Positions 1 to 6,664 of a DNA stretch of 64,000 nt are shown here, piece after piece. Numbering within the stretch: the first letter of the stretch is position 1; the number at the start of each line of letters is the position of its first letter. The translations under genes were made by a program, and so were the position numbers. The stretch spans positions 9,191,001 through 9,255,000 of the forward strand of contig NZ_CP108067.1 in assembly GCF_036178145.1 (NCBI RefSeq), read 5' to 3'. The notes below the pieces were generated by a model. It had not been told where the DNA came from. It worked only from the letters and a program-made list of their open reading frames with translations, and made no database searches. The DNA comes from Streptomyces sp. NBC_00273. GTDB taxonomy: Bacteria > Actinomycetota > Actinomycetes > Streptomycetales > Streptomycetaceae.

Positions 1-770
1 AAGACGCGGAACAGTGACCAGAACTGTCGGGGGAACGCGCCGCGGCCCTCGATGGCCTCGTGTCCCACCAGGATCCGGCGGCCGATGCGTGCTCCCCGGC
101 GCCTGCTGGGACGCTCGGCCTCACCCGCTTCGCGCTCCCGCCACCACGCCGGCCGGGGCAGACCGCCCTGTCGCAGCCAGGCGGCCACCCGGGTCCCCTC
201 CGCCAGCCCCAACCCCTCCGCGGCACGCACCGCTTCGGGGTCCACCCGGCCGCCGCAGCGCAGCAGTGCCTGCCCCAGGTCCGCCGGTCCGGGCCGGACA
301 CCGAGGCGTTCGTACTCCGCGAGGCGCTCGACCAGCTCGTACGGCTCCACCGCGCCCGTCGGCCGGCTCGGTACGGACAGCAGGAACGGCACGGGGTCAC
401 CGGCCCGCAACCGGGCGGCGACCTCGTCGGCGCGCGCGCCCGCCACGTAGTCCAGCGCCACGTGCTGGCACAGTTCGAGCCAGCCCGCCCGGGTGTTCTC
501 CCAGGGCTCCTCCGGCCGTACCGGACCGACCGCCGCGCCGACGATGCCCGCTATGCACCGCACCTGCCCGTGCGGCTTCACCTTGAACTCGCGCGGGACG
601 GAGCCCAGCGAGGCGGCCACTGCTTCCCTGTCCCGGAAGTCGTGGCTCACCACGGCGTTGAGCACCCGTTCGAACGGCACCACGCCGGGGTCGTGGCGAC
701 CGGCCAGCACGGCCGCGACCTCGTCGGCGAGCGCACTCAGTGACGGTACGGCGAATTCCCCCTTGATCAT
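1..770 (-). CDS. DUF6493-like protein, partial at window edge, probably N-terminally truncated
   Basis: An open reverse-strand frame runs from an ATG at 770 to the window edge (256 codons; the C-terminus lies outside). Its composition is protein-like, while the forward frames here are Arg/Pro-rich shadows. Residues 8-50 (SALADEVAAVL, then FERVLNAVVSH) and 128-171 (PFLLSVPSRPTGAV, LVERLAEYERLGV, ADLGQALLR) resemble DUF6493, a family of large (about 900 residue) actinobacterial proteins of unknown function; this is from memory. In that family these segments lie in the middle of the protein. The ATG at 770 has no Shine-Dalgarno sequence and the upstream 276 bp is not coding, so the 5' half seems to be lost. 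A remnant is more likely than an intact gene. Confidence 0.55.
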   Translation of the reverse strand, partial: MIKGEFAVPSLSALADEVAAVLAGRHDPGVVPFERVLNAVVSHDFRDREAVAASLGSVPREFKVKPHGQVRCIAGIVGAAVGPVRPEEPWENTRAGWLELCQHVALDYVAGARADEVAARLRAGDPVPFLLSVPSRPTGAVEPYELVERLAEYERLGVRPGPADLGQALLRCGGRVDPEAVRAAEGLGLAEGTRVAAWLRQGGLPRPAWWREREAGEAERPSRRRGARIGRRILVGHEAIEGRGAFPRQFWSLFRV

Positions 771-1046
771 GTGATGAAGGCTAGACGCTGCCACTGACAT
801 TGATACTCGTAGCGGGTTCCGGTGGTCGTGGCTCTGCCACTGACTGACGCCCTGCTGGGCTGTCTTCCCGCTGTACCGTCCGGCTGCCGGGCCCGTTCTT
901 CATGGCTCCGGCCAGGTGGAACATGACCTGATAGGAGCTTGGTCAGAAGCCCCCTCAATGTCCTGTCTGTCCCACCTGGCCGGTGTCACCTCCGGCTAGG
1001 AAGGCACCTCCAGCATGACAGCAGCGCCCCCGTCGGCGCGGTGGGG
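771..1046. other. Non-coding block with a 12-bp inverted repeat; possible mobile-element scar
   Basis: No credible reading frame is present. A perfect 12-bp inverted repeat, CCGGCCAGGTGG at 908-919 and CCACCTGGCCGG at 972-983, encloses 52 bp. The block is less GC-rich than its neighbours and sits between the truncated DUF6493-like gene and the end of the SDR gene. A leftover end of an insertion element would explain both the repeat and the truncation, but no transposase is present, so this is inference. Confidence 0.35.
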
Positions 1047-1958
1047 TCAGAGCGGGTCGCCGAGGGGGCCGTACTCCGCCTCCAAGTTCTTGGCCCAGTG
1101 CGCGGCGAAGTCGGGCTGGGTGCCGTCGGCATCCGTGAACCCGTACTCCTTGTAGAGGTCCCAAGTGGCCAGCGCCCGGCCGCTCCTGGCGATGACGTCC
1201 GGGTCGGCTGCCAGGGCCACGACGGCCCGCCCCAGGTAGGCGGGAGTCTCGGAGTGGGCGAAGTTCGGGTCCTCGGCGGCGCCGTCGCGCCAGTTGGCCT
1301 CGGTGACGCCGAAATGCTCCAGCAGCGCCTCCGAGCGCAGGAAGCCCGGCGTCAGGGAGACGGCCGCGACGCCGTGCGGCCGCAGCTCGGCGGCCTGCGC
1401 GACCGCCAGCCGGATCACCGCCGACTTCGCCATGTCGTAGAAGAAGGAGCCGCGGTAGCGGGCGGTGTTGCCGTCGGTGACCTCCACGACCAGGCCGCTC
1501 CCGCGGGCGACCATGAGGGGCAGCGCGTACCGGCTGGTGATCACATGGGTCTCCACGGCTCGACGCAGGAGGCGCAGGCCCCGGTCCAGGTCCTGCTCCC
1601 ACAGAGGGTGCTCCCAGTCGGTGAGCGGGTCGCCGCCCCAGACGGAGTTGACCAGGACGTCGAGCCGGCCGTCCTGCTCCGCCGCGATCCGCGCCACGAG
1701 GGCCCGGACTTCTTCCGGGTCGCTGTGGTCGGTGCGGACCGGGACGCCCACCCCTCCGGCGGCGGTGATCTTCTCCGCCGTCTCCTCGATGGTCTCGGGG
1801 CGGTCGAGGTCGGAGCGCGAGGTTCCGCTGCTGCGGCCGGTCACGTAGACGGTCGCCCCGGCGGCTCCGAGCTCGATGGCGATACCCCGCCCGCCGCCCC
1901 GGGTGCCGCCGGCGACCAGTGCGACCCTTCCGGCGAGCCGTGGTGTCTTCGTCGTCAT
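1047..1958 (-). CDS. SDR-family oxidoreductase
   Basis: A 303-residue short-chain dehydrogenase/reductase expected to be a cytosolic NAD(P)H-dependent reductase; the substrate is unknown. The N-terminal Rossmann glycine motif reads GGTRGGGRGIAIE (about residues 14-26), and the catalytic Tyr-Lys pair is YDMAKS near the middle. The usual active-site Ser region is diverged (VVEVTDGN). The ATG at 1958 follows GGAGGAAGAG at good spacing; an ATG four codons earlier overlaps that ribosome site and is less likely. The gene lies 26 bp downstream of the TetR gene on the same strand, so it is probably co-transcribed with that repressor and under its control. Confidence 0.88.
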   Translation of the reverse strand: MTTKTPRLAGRVALVAGGTRGGGRGIAIELGAAGATVYVTGRSSGTSRSDLDRPETIEETAEKITAAGGVGVPVRTDHSDPEEVRALVARIAAEQDGRLDVLVNSVWGGDPLTDWEHPLWEQDLDRGLRLLRRAVETHVITSRYALPLMVARGSGLVVEVTDGNTARYRGSFFYDMAKSAVIRLAVAQAAELRPHGVAAVSLTPGFLRSEALLEHFGVTEANWRDGAAEDPNFAHSETPAYLGRAVVALAADPDVIARSGRALATWDLYKEYGFTDADGTQPDFAAHWAKNLEAEYGPLGDPL

Positions 1959-1984
1959 CTCTTCCTCCATGTCTTCCAGCGGAT

Positions 1985-2614
1985 TCACGTGGTGGAGGCG
2001 GCGGTGGCAGCGGCGGCGTCGGTTGCGGTGGCGACGTGGGGGGCCAGTACGGCGTCGAGCCCGTGCCGGACGCGCTGCACGAGGGCGCCCTCGCGGTCGA
2101 GCGCCCAGATGAGACCCGCCCCGGAGGTGACGGCCTGCACGGTGGCGGTCAGCGCCTCGACATCCGTCGTGGCACGGAGCTCGCCCGTGGAAACGGCCGC
2201 CGCCAGCAGCGTTCCGACCGCCCGGCGCTGGGCCCGGTGCACGGCGAGGGCCCGCTCGTGCAGCTCGGGGTCCGTGAGGTCCGTGCACAGGAACGCCAGG
2301 TGGTTGGCGAAGGTCTCCGGCGAGACCATCGGAGTCATCCACTGCGCGAGGAGGGCGGCCAGGGCGCCGAGCGCCGAGCCCTGCTCCCCGCGGATCCGGT
2401 CGGGCAGTGCCTCCGTGTCCCGCACGGACCGATCGGCCAGTGCCAGGATCAGGCCGCGCTTGGAGCCGAACCGCTGCACGAGCGTGCCGGGGACCAGGCC
2501 GACCTCGCGGGCCACCGCCGCCAGGGTCAGCCCGGACGGCCCCACCCGCCCCATCACCTCGGTCGCCGCACGCAGGATCACCTCGTCTTCCACCCCGCGG
2601 GGACGTCCGGCCAC
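1985..2614 (-). CDS. TetR-family transcriptional regulator
   Basis: A 209-residue repressor-type protein. The N-terminal TetR helix-turn-helix spans about residues 10-55 (ILRAATEVMGRVG, then LTLAAVAREVGLVPGTLVQRFGSKRGL). The C-terminal ligand domain is generic. The start is a GTG at 2614 preceded by GGAGGA. Directly upstream of that ribosome site lies a 26-bp palindrome (2627-2652), so the protein very probably represses its own promoter and, through the short gap, the downstream SDR gene. The ligand cannot be read from sequence. Confidence 0.9.
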   Translation of the reverse strand: MAGRPRGVEDEVILRAATEVMGRVGPSGLTLAAVAREVGLVPGTLVQRFGSKRGLILALADRSVRDTEALPDRIRGEQGSALGALAALLAQWMTPMVSPETFANHLAFLCTDLTDPELHERALAVHRAQRRAVGTLLAAAVSTGELRATTDVEALTATVQAVTSGAGLIWALDREGALVQRVRHGLDAVLAPHVATATDAAAATAASTT

Positions 2615-2626
2615 AGTCGCTCCTCC

Positions 2627-2652
2627 TTAATAAATGAACGTGCATTTATTAA
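2627..2652. promoter_or_regulatory. Palindromic TetR operator
   Basis: Arms TTAATAAATG and CATTTATTAA flank an ACGT-centred 6-bp core. This AT-rich palindrome is conspicuous in the GC-rich background and abuts the ribosome site of the TetR gene. It is the expected self-operator; binding is inferred. Confidence 0.8.
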
Positions 2653-2697
2653 AGCACGCCGAGATCCGCGCCCTCGCCCCAGGGGCCCGCCAGGCCC

Positions 2698-2703
2698 TAA
2701 CGT
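2698..2703 (+). promoter_or_regulatory. -10 box of a leaderless promoter (GNAT gene)
   Basis: TAACGT lies 6 nt before the ATG at 2710, and no Shine-Dalgarno sequence is present. This spacing is typical of actinobacterial leaderless transcripts that start at the A of the ATG. Confidence 0.5.
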
Positions 2704-2709
2704 TGGCCC

Positions 2710-3258
2710 ATGATCAATACGCCGTCACGGGTCGAACTGCGCCCGCTCACCGCCTCCGACCAGGACGAGTTCTGCACGCTCGTGCGGGCCAGCTCCGAGC
2801 TGCACCGGCCATGGATGCAGCTACCGTCGACCGCGCAGGAGTTCCAGGTCTGGACGCGCCGCTTCGACGACGGCACCAACTTGGGCTTTCTGGTCCGTGC
2901 CCGGGAGACCGGCGCGACCGTCGGCATGGTGAACATCAACTCGATCATCCGGGGCCGCTACCAGGGCGCGTCCCTCGGCTACGCGGCCTTCGCCCCGTCC
3001 GCGGGGCGCGGCTACATGACCGAAGGGGTCGCCGCCACCCTGCGGTACGCCTTCACCGACCTGCGGCTCCACCGGCTGGAGGCCAACATCCAGCCGGCGA
3101 ACACGGCGTCCCTGGCCCTGGTCCAGCGGCTGGGCTTCCGCTACGAGGGGCTCTCGCCCGCCTACCTCTACATCGACGGGGACTGGCGGGACCACGAACG
3201 CTGGGCCGTCACCGCACCGAGCCCCTGGACACCCGATCCGTCCCTTCCCGAGGTCTGA
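2710..3258 (+). CDS. GNAT-family N-acetyltransferase (RimJ/RimL type)
   Basis: A 182-residue acetyltransferase, probably moving acetyl from acetyl-CoA to an amine or a protein N-terminus. The GNAT core is recognisable: the RimJ-like LGYAAFAPSAGRGYMTEGV segment corresponds to motif A, followed by LHRLEANIQPANTASLALVQRLGF, the motif B region typical of RimJ/RimL relatives. The start is chosen at the ATG at 2710 because a TAACGT box sits 6 nt upstream, suggesting leaderless expression. It is divergent from the TetR gene and not clearly linked to it. The substrate is unknown. Confidence 0.9.
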   Translation: MINTPSRVELRPLTASDQDEFCTLVRASSELHRPWMQLPSTAQEFQVWTRRFDDGTNLGFLVRARETGATVGMVNINSIIRGRYQGASLGYAAFAPSAGRGYMTEGVAATLRYAFTDLRLHRLEANIQPANTASLALVQRLGFRYEGLSPAYLYIDGDWRDHERWAVTAPSPWTPDPSLPEV

Positions 3259-3289
3259 GCCGTACGGCGCCGCCCGTGGAGCACGCGCT

Positions 3290-3510
3290 ACGGCGAGCCG
3301 GCCAGTAGCCGACGTCCTCGAACAGCAGCCAACGCAGCACAGGGTGGTCACCGGGCAGCTGGTCGGCGAACCGCGCGGCGGTCGCCCGGCAACTCGTACA
3401 GCGCCCCGTGCGGCTGCCAGGGTTGAACCAGATACCGTGCGCCCGGCCCTTTCCCCCGGCGTTGCGGCGAAGGTCTGGAACGGGTTCCGAACTGGACCCC
3501 TCCGCACCCT
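3290..3510 (-). pseudogene. Remnant of a small Cys-motif protein
   Basis: The reverse strand carries a protein-like stretch with no usable start. It reads GIWFNPGSRTGRCTSC, then ATAARFADQLPGDHPVLRW, then LLFEDVGYWPA. The CxxC pair and ordered composition stand out from surrounding Arg/Pro-rich shadow translation, but the flanks on both sides lose protein character and no ATG/GTG with a ribosome site is in frame. I read it as a decayed gene fragment; the family is not recognised. Confidence 0.35.
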
Positions 3511-3598
3511 CATGCCACGCCTCCCGGTCCGGCCGTCGGCCGTCGCGCCGTCAGGTTCAGGTAGCGGTGATGGGTTGGCCGTCGTACGCGGCGCCCAG

Positions 3599-3694
3599 GT
3601 CGTCAGGTCGTCAGGTCGTCAGGTCGTCAGGTCGTCAGGACGTCAGGACGTCAGGACGTCAGGACGTCAGGACGTCAGGACGTCAGGACGTCAG
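3599..3694. repeat. Octamer tandem repeat, 12 units (5 GTCGTCAG then 7 GACGTCAG)
   Basis: Twelve perfect head-to-tail 8-bp units. The first five read GTCGTCAG and the last seven GACGTCAG, a single T-to-A switch. The array lies between the remnant at 3290-3510 and the 3' end of the DUF2182 gene. Eight is not a multiple of three, so unit gain or loss would shift any frame across it. It is likely a slippage-prone locus. Confidence 0.95.
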
Positions 3695-3755
3695 GACCAG
3701 CTTCACCCCGCGCCGGGGAGAGCGCACTCCGGATCGGCGGCGCTCCCCCCGGCGC

Positions 3756-4571
3756 TCAGTACCACCGTCCGGCGGCCGCCGGGAGGGCGACCGCCAGGGA
3801 GGCCGCGGCGAGCGCCGCCGCGGCGAGGCGCGTGGGGCGCCGCGGCTTGCGGGCCAGCCTCTCCGTCATGACGATCCCGGTCAGTGCGGCCATCCACACG
3901 AGCATCCCGCTCCTGCCGCTCGCCACGGCCATCACCAGCATCAGCGCCCAGCACGAACGCAGGCACGCGCCACCCTGGCGCAGACCGAAGCGGCCCGCCC
4001 CCGCCACCGCGCGCCAGCCCGTCGGCGGCAGCGGGGAGGAACGGTGACAGTCCCGCAGGGCGCGCCGCTTGTGCACGGTCAGCTGCCAGGCGGCCGCGAG
4101 GGCGAGCGCGCAGGCGAGTGCGACATCGTCCGGCAGCCGCGCCCACAGCGCTGCCGGACCCAGGAGCAGTGCGCCGTATCCGATCCAGACCGCCAGGTAG
4201 ACGGCCGCGCACGTGGCCATCGCGCGCTGTCGGCGTCGCCGCAGGCTGTTCGTTCCCACGTGCTCGAGCGCAGGGACGGCCGCCGGCAGCATCATCGCGA
4301 CGCTCATCAGCGCCCACATCGCCAGATCCCCGGAACCGGCGACGTCGTGGACCGCGTGCGTCGTGGACACGTGGTGGTGCGGGTCCCCGGTACCGAGGCC
4401 GCGGGCCGCGCCGTCGGCGCCGTGCGACCCGCCGGTCACGGCCAGGGCGACCAGGGCGATCCAGGCGGCGACGGCCGCCAGCTCGAAGGCGAGCGAGACG
4501 CGCGGCCGCAGCAACCGCCGCACCGGCGCCGTCCGCGGGGGCCGTACCCGCGCCGCACCCTGAACCGTCAT
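3756..4571 (-). CDS. DUF2182 multi-pass membrane protein
   Basis: A 271-residue integral membrane protein of the DUF2182 (predicted metal-binding membrane protein) group. The first hydrophobic helix is at about residues 20-45. A His-rich loop (DPHHHVSTTHAVHD) follows, then the family hallmark MWALMSVAMMLPAAVPALEH, a central helix pair, and the second hallmark ACLRSCWALMLVMAVA near residue 200. The ATG at 4571 overlaps the stop of the tyrosinase gene (ATGA), so the two are translationally coupled. The His-rich loop and family description suggest copper or other metal handling for the tyrosinase; that role is inference. A long Arg-rich extension of the same frame upstream of this ATG is shadow of the tyrosinase gene. 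Confidence 0.85.
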   Translation of the reverse strand: MTVQGAARVRPPRTAPVRRLLRPRVSLAFELAAVAAWIALVALAVTGGSHGADGAARGLGTGDPHHHVSTTHAVHDVAGSGDLAMWALMSVAMMLPAAVPALEHVGTNSLRRRRQRAMATCAAVYLAVWIGYGALLLGPAALWARLPDDVALACALALAAAWQLTVHKRRALRDCHRSSPLPPTGWRAVAGAGRFGLRQGGACLRSCWALMLVMAVASGRSGMLVWMAALTGIVMTERLARKPRRPTRLAAAALAAASLAVALPAAAGRWY

Positions 4572-6004
4572 CAGGTGTAGCCGAGGCTGACCCGCCCGAT
4601 CTCGACGGGCGGGTCCTCGGTCTCCGCATCGACCGCGTCGACCGGGCCGAGCGCACCGAGCGGCAGGAACGTCACGCGCAGCGCACGGTCGTCCCACGCG
4701 TTCTGCGCCGCCAGCCTGCGCACGAGCGGGGTGATCTCCACGGTCACCCGCAGACCGTGCGGGTGCTCGTCGCCGCGGGGATCCTGGGCCCGCTCGATGC
4801 CGAAGAAGGAGAGGTTGCCCACGCGGTGGCTCTCCGCCAGTTCGCGGGAGGCTCCGTCGGGCAGGTTGACGTAGATGCCGTAGACCGTGTCCGGGTTCTG
4901 CTCGCCCTCGATGTCCTCGACGTTGAGGTACACGCGCCGGTCGGCCTCGGGGACGGGGACGCCCAGCGCCGCGCCGAGCGACCGCGTCGTCCGTTGGTCG
5001 ATCGGTACGGTGACGCTCGCCGCGCGACCGACGAGCTGCACGGTGTCCTGGGAGGCGCCGGCCATCTCGCGCCGCTTGGGCGGCACCGGCCCGGACTCGT
5101 TCGGACTGCTCATCGACGCCTCGGGTACGGGGGAGGGGGTCGGGGGAGGAACTGGAGGTGGCGCAGGAACCGGTACGGGCGACTCGTACGTGTACCCCAG
5201 CTGACCGGCGATGTCGACGATGGCGGACGCCGCCAGTGTCCGTTCGCTCCCGTCGGCGTCGAAGAATCGGTACTCCTGGGTGATCCAGCGCGGGTCCGTC
5301 GGGTTGTCGTGTCCCGGGCGGCTCGCCCATGTGTGCCAGAGGCGGTCGATGTTGGCGTGGTGGAGCCAGAAGATCGGGTCCAGCGCCGCCGTGTCGGTCC
5401 TCCCCATCCAACGGCCGATGTGGCTGTGCACGGCGTTGTGCGGGGTGCTCTCGACGGCTCCGTCCCGGTTCCAGAAGGCATCGCCGTCCGGTGTGATCCC
5501 GCCGCCGAACTCGGCCTCGCCGACGAACTGGGTGCGCCCCAGCGCATAGGCCGGGGAGGTGATCTCGAAGGGTAGTGGTGCACCCAGGTTGAGGCGGTGC
5601 GCCCGCTCGGCGAACAGGGGGTTGGCGCCGCCTTCCTCTTCGCGGAAGGCCGGCGGGATCCGGGCCTGCGAGGGGTCGGCGTCGTAGTCCCAGAACGGCA
5701 GCGCCCAGTCGGCCGGACCGCCCAGGTCCACGACCGCGGCGCGGACGATCCGCTCGAAGTACCAGAGGTACATGCGGTGCCAGGAGAGGAAGTACCACGA
5801 GCCGTGCTTGCAGCTGTTCCACAGCGGTTTCGGCGGTGTCTCGGCCGTCCCGTGGATGGCCGCCTGGTAGGCCCAGCTCGTGGGGTCGTCCGCGTCCCGC
5901 CCCTTCATCTCGGTGACGGCTGCCGCGTAGTGCGCGAGGGTCAGGTCGTCTTCCGGCAGGGTCCACACGTTCTTGCGCACGTGCACGACCGGCTGAGGGC
6001 ACAC
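4571..6004 (-). CDS. Tyrosinase / polyphenol-oxidase family type-3 copper protein
   Basis: A 477-residue binuclear copper oxidase expected to oxidise phenols or catechols with O2. CuA ligands: His51, His67 and His76 in AAIHGT and CKHGSWYFLSWHR. CuB ligands: His189, His193 and His216 in HNAVHSHIG and DPIFWLHHANIDRLW. Cys65 sits two residues before His67, which recalls the Cys-His thioether of plant and fungal enzymes. A Pro-rich linker (about 278-305) leads to a C-terminal beta domain like those of plant-type polyphenol oxidases. There is no signal peptide and no adjacent MelC1-type caddie gene. The start is a GTG at 6004 with GGAAGG upstream. The stop overlaps the ATG of the DUF2182 gene. Confidence 0.92.
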   Translation of the reverse strand: MCPQPVVHVRKNVWTLPEDDLTLAHYAAAVTEMKGRDADDPTSWAYQAAIHGTAETPPKPLWNSCKHGSWYFLSWHRMYLWYFERIVRAAVVDLGGPADWALPFWDYDADPSQARIPPAFREEEGGANPLFAERAHRLNLGAPLPFEITSPAYALGRTQFVGEAEFGGGITPDGDAFWNRDGAVESTPHNAVHSHIGRWMGRTDTAALDPIFWLHHANIDRLWHTWASRPGHDNPTDPRWITQEYRFFDADGSERTLAASAIVDIAGQLGYTYESPVPVPAPPPVPPPTPSPVPEASMSSPNESGPVPPKRREMAGASQDTVQLVGRAASVTVPIDQRTTRSLGAALGVPVPEADRRVYLNVEDIEGEQNPDTVYGIYVNLPDGASRELAESHRVGNLSFFGIERAQDPRGDEHPHGLRVTVEITPLVRRLAAQNAWDDRALRVTFLPLGALGPVDAVDAETEDPPVEIGRVSLGYT

Positions 6005-6250
6005 CGCGTCCGCCTTCCGTCACGCCGGCCGTGATGCGGTTCCCGCGGCCCGTTCCCCGCGGCCCCGTTCCCCGCACCGCCGTGCCGCCAGTTCTCCATC
6101 GAGTCAGGTCGGAAAGAAATTCGGGATGAACCATACCCAAACGGAATCCCGTGATCGACCAGGCGCGCGGGCGGCGGTGGGCCCCGTCGGGATTCGCCCG
6201 CTGCGACGGGGGTGGGGCAAGATCGGGACAAGACGATCTGAGGTGTGCCG

Positions 6251-6568
6251 ATGAACTCGCAGTCCCTGTACTTCCATCCCGACTACCTCGACGCCGTGCG
6301 GGCCGGCCGGAAGACCACCACCGTCCGCTTCCGTGACCCGGTGGAGGCGGGCCCCGTCAGCCTGGTGTTCGAACTGGACGAGGAGGTGGTCCTGCCGGGT
6401 GTCGTCACGCAGGTCACCGAGAAGACGGTCGCCCGGCTCAGCGACGTGGACGCCCGGGCGGACGGCTTCCGCGACCTGGCCGAGCTCCACGACAGGCTCC
6501 GGTACCACTACCCCGACATCGGGCCGGCCGACACCATCACGGTCGTGCACTTCCGGCCGGTGCGCTGA
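6251..6568 (+). CDS. ASCH-domain protein
   Basis: A 105-residue single-domain protein. ASCH folds bind RNA, and some members hydrolyse N4-acetylcytidine (YqfB type). The N-terminus LYFHPDYLDAVRAGRKTTTVRF is the typical ASCH opening, with the conserved Gly-Arg-Lys-Thr-(Thr) stretch, and a beta-rich middle follows. The ATG at 6251 is preferred over the in-frame GTG at 6245 because GAGG ends 7 nt before it. The gene is divergent from the tyrosinase gene. The specific substrate cannot be assigned. Confidence 0.85.
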   Translation: MNSQSLYFHPDYLDAVRAGRKTTTVRFRDPVEAGPVSLVFELDEEVVLPGVVTQVTEKTVARLSDVDARADGFRDLAELHDRLRYHYPDIGPADTITVVHFRPVR

Positions 6569-6619
6569 GCCGGTGGCCCCGGGCGAGCACGCCGGGAGGC
6601 GCCCTCGGCGGGGCCGTGG

Positions 6620-6655
6620 GTCCGGGGGACGTGCGGCGCGGCGCGTCCCCCGGAC
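6620..6655. terminator. Bidirectional hairpin between convergent genes
   Basis: The stem GTCCGGGGGACG / CGTCCCCCGGAC (12 bp) has a 12-nt loop and lies between the ASCH gene stop and the ABC gene stop. There is no T-run, as is common in streptomycete terminators. Confidence 0.7.
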
Positions 6656-6664
6656 GTCACCGGG

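Noticed and set aside
14..774. Several overlapping forward-strand open frames
   Set aside because: Arg/Pro-rich shadow translations of the reverse-strand DUF6493-like gene.
3599..3694. Octamer array as a CRISPR-like locus
   Set aside because: No spacers between units; simple tandem repeat.
3408..4580. 390-codon forward frame across the octamer repeat
   Set aside because: The repeat translates as SSGRQVVR / TSGRQDVR only by chance; the rest is shadow of the DUF2182 gene.
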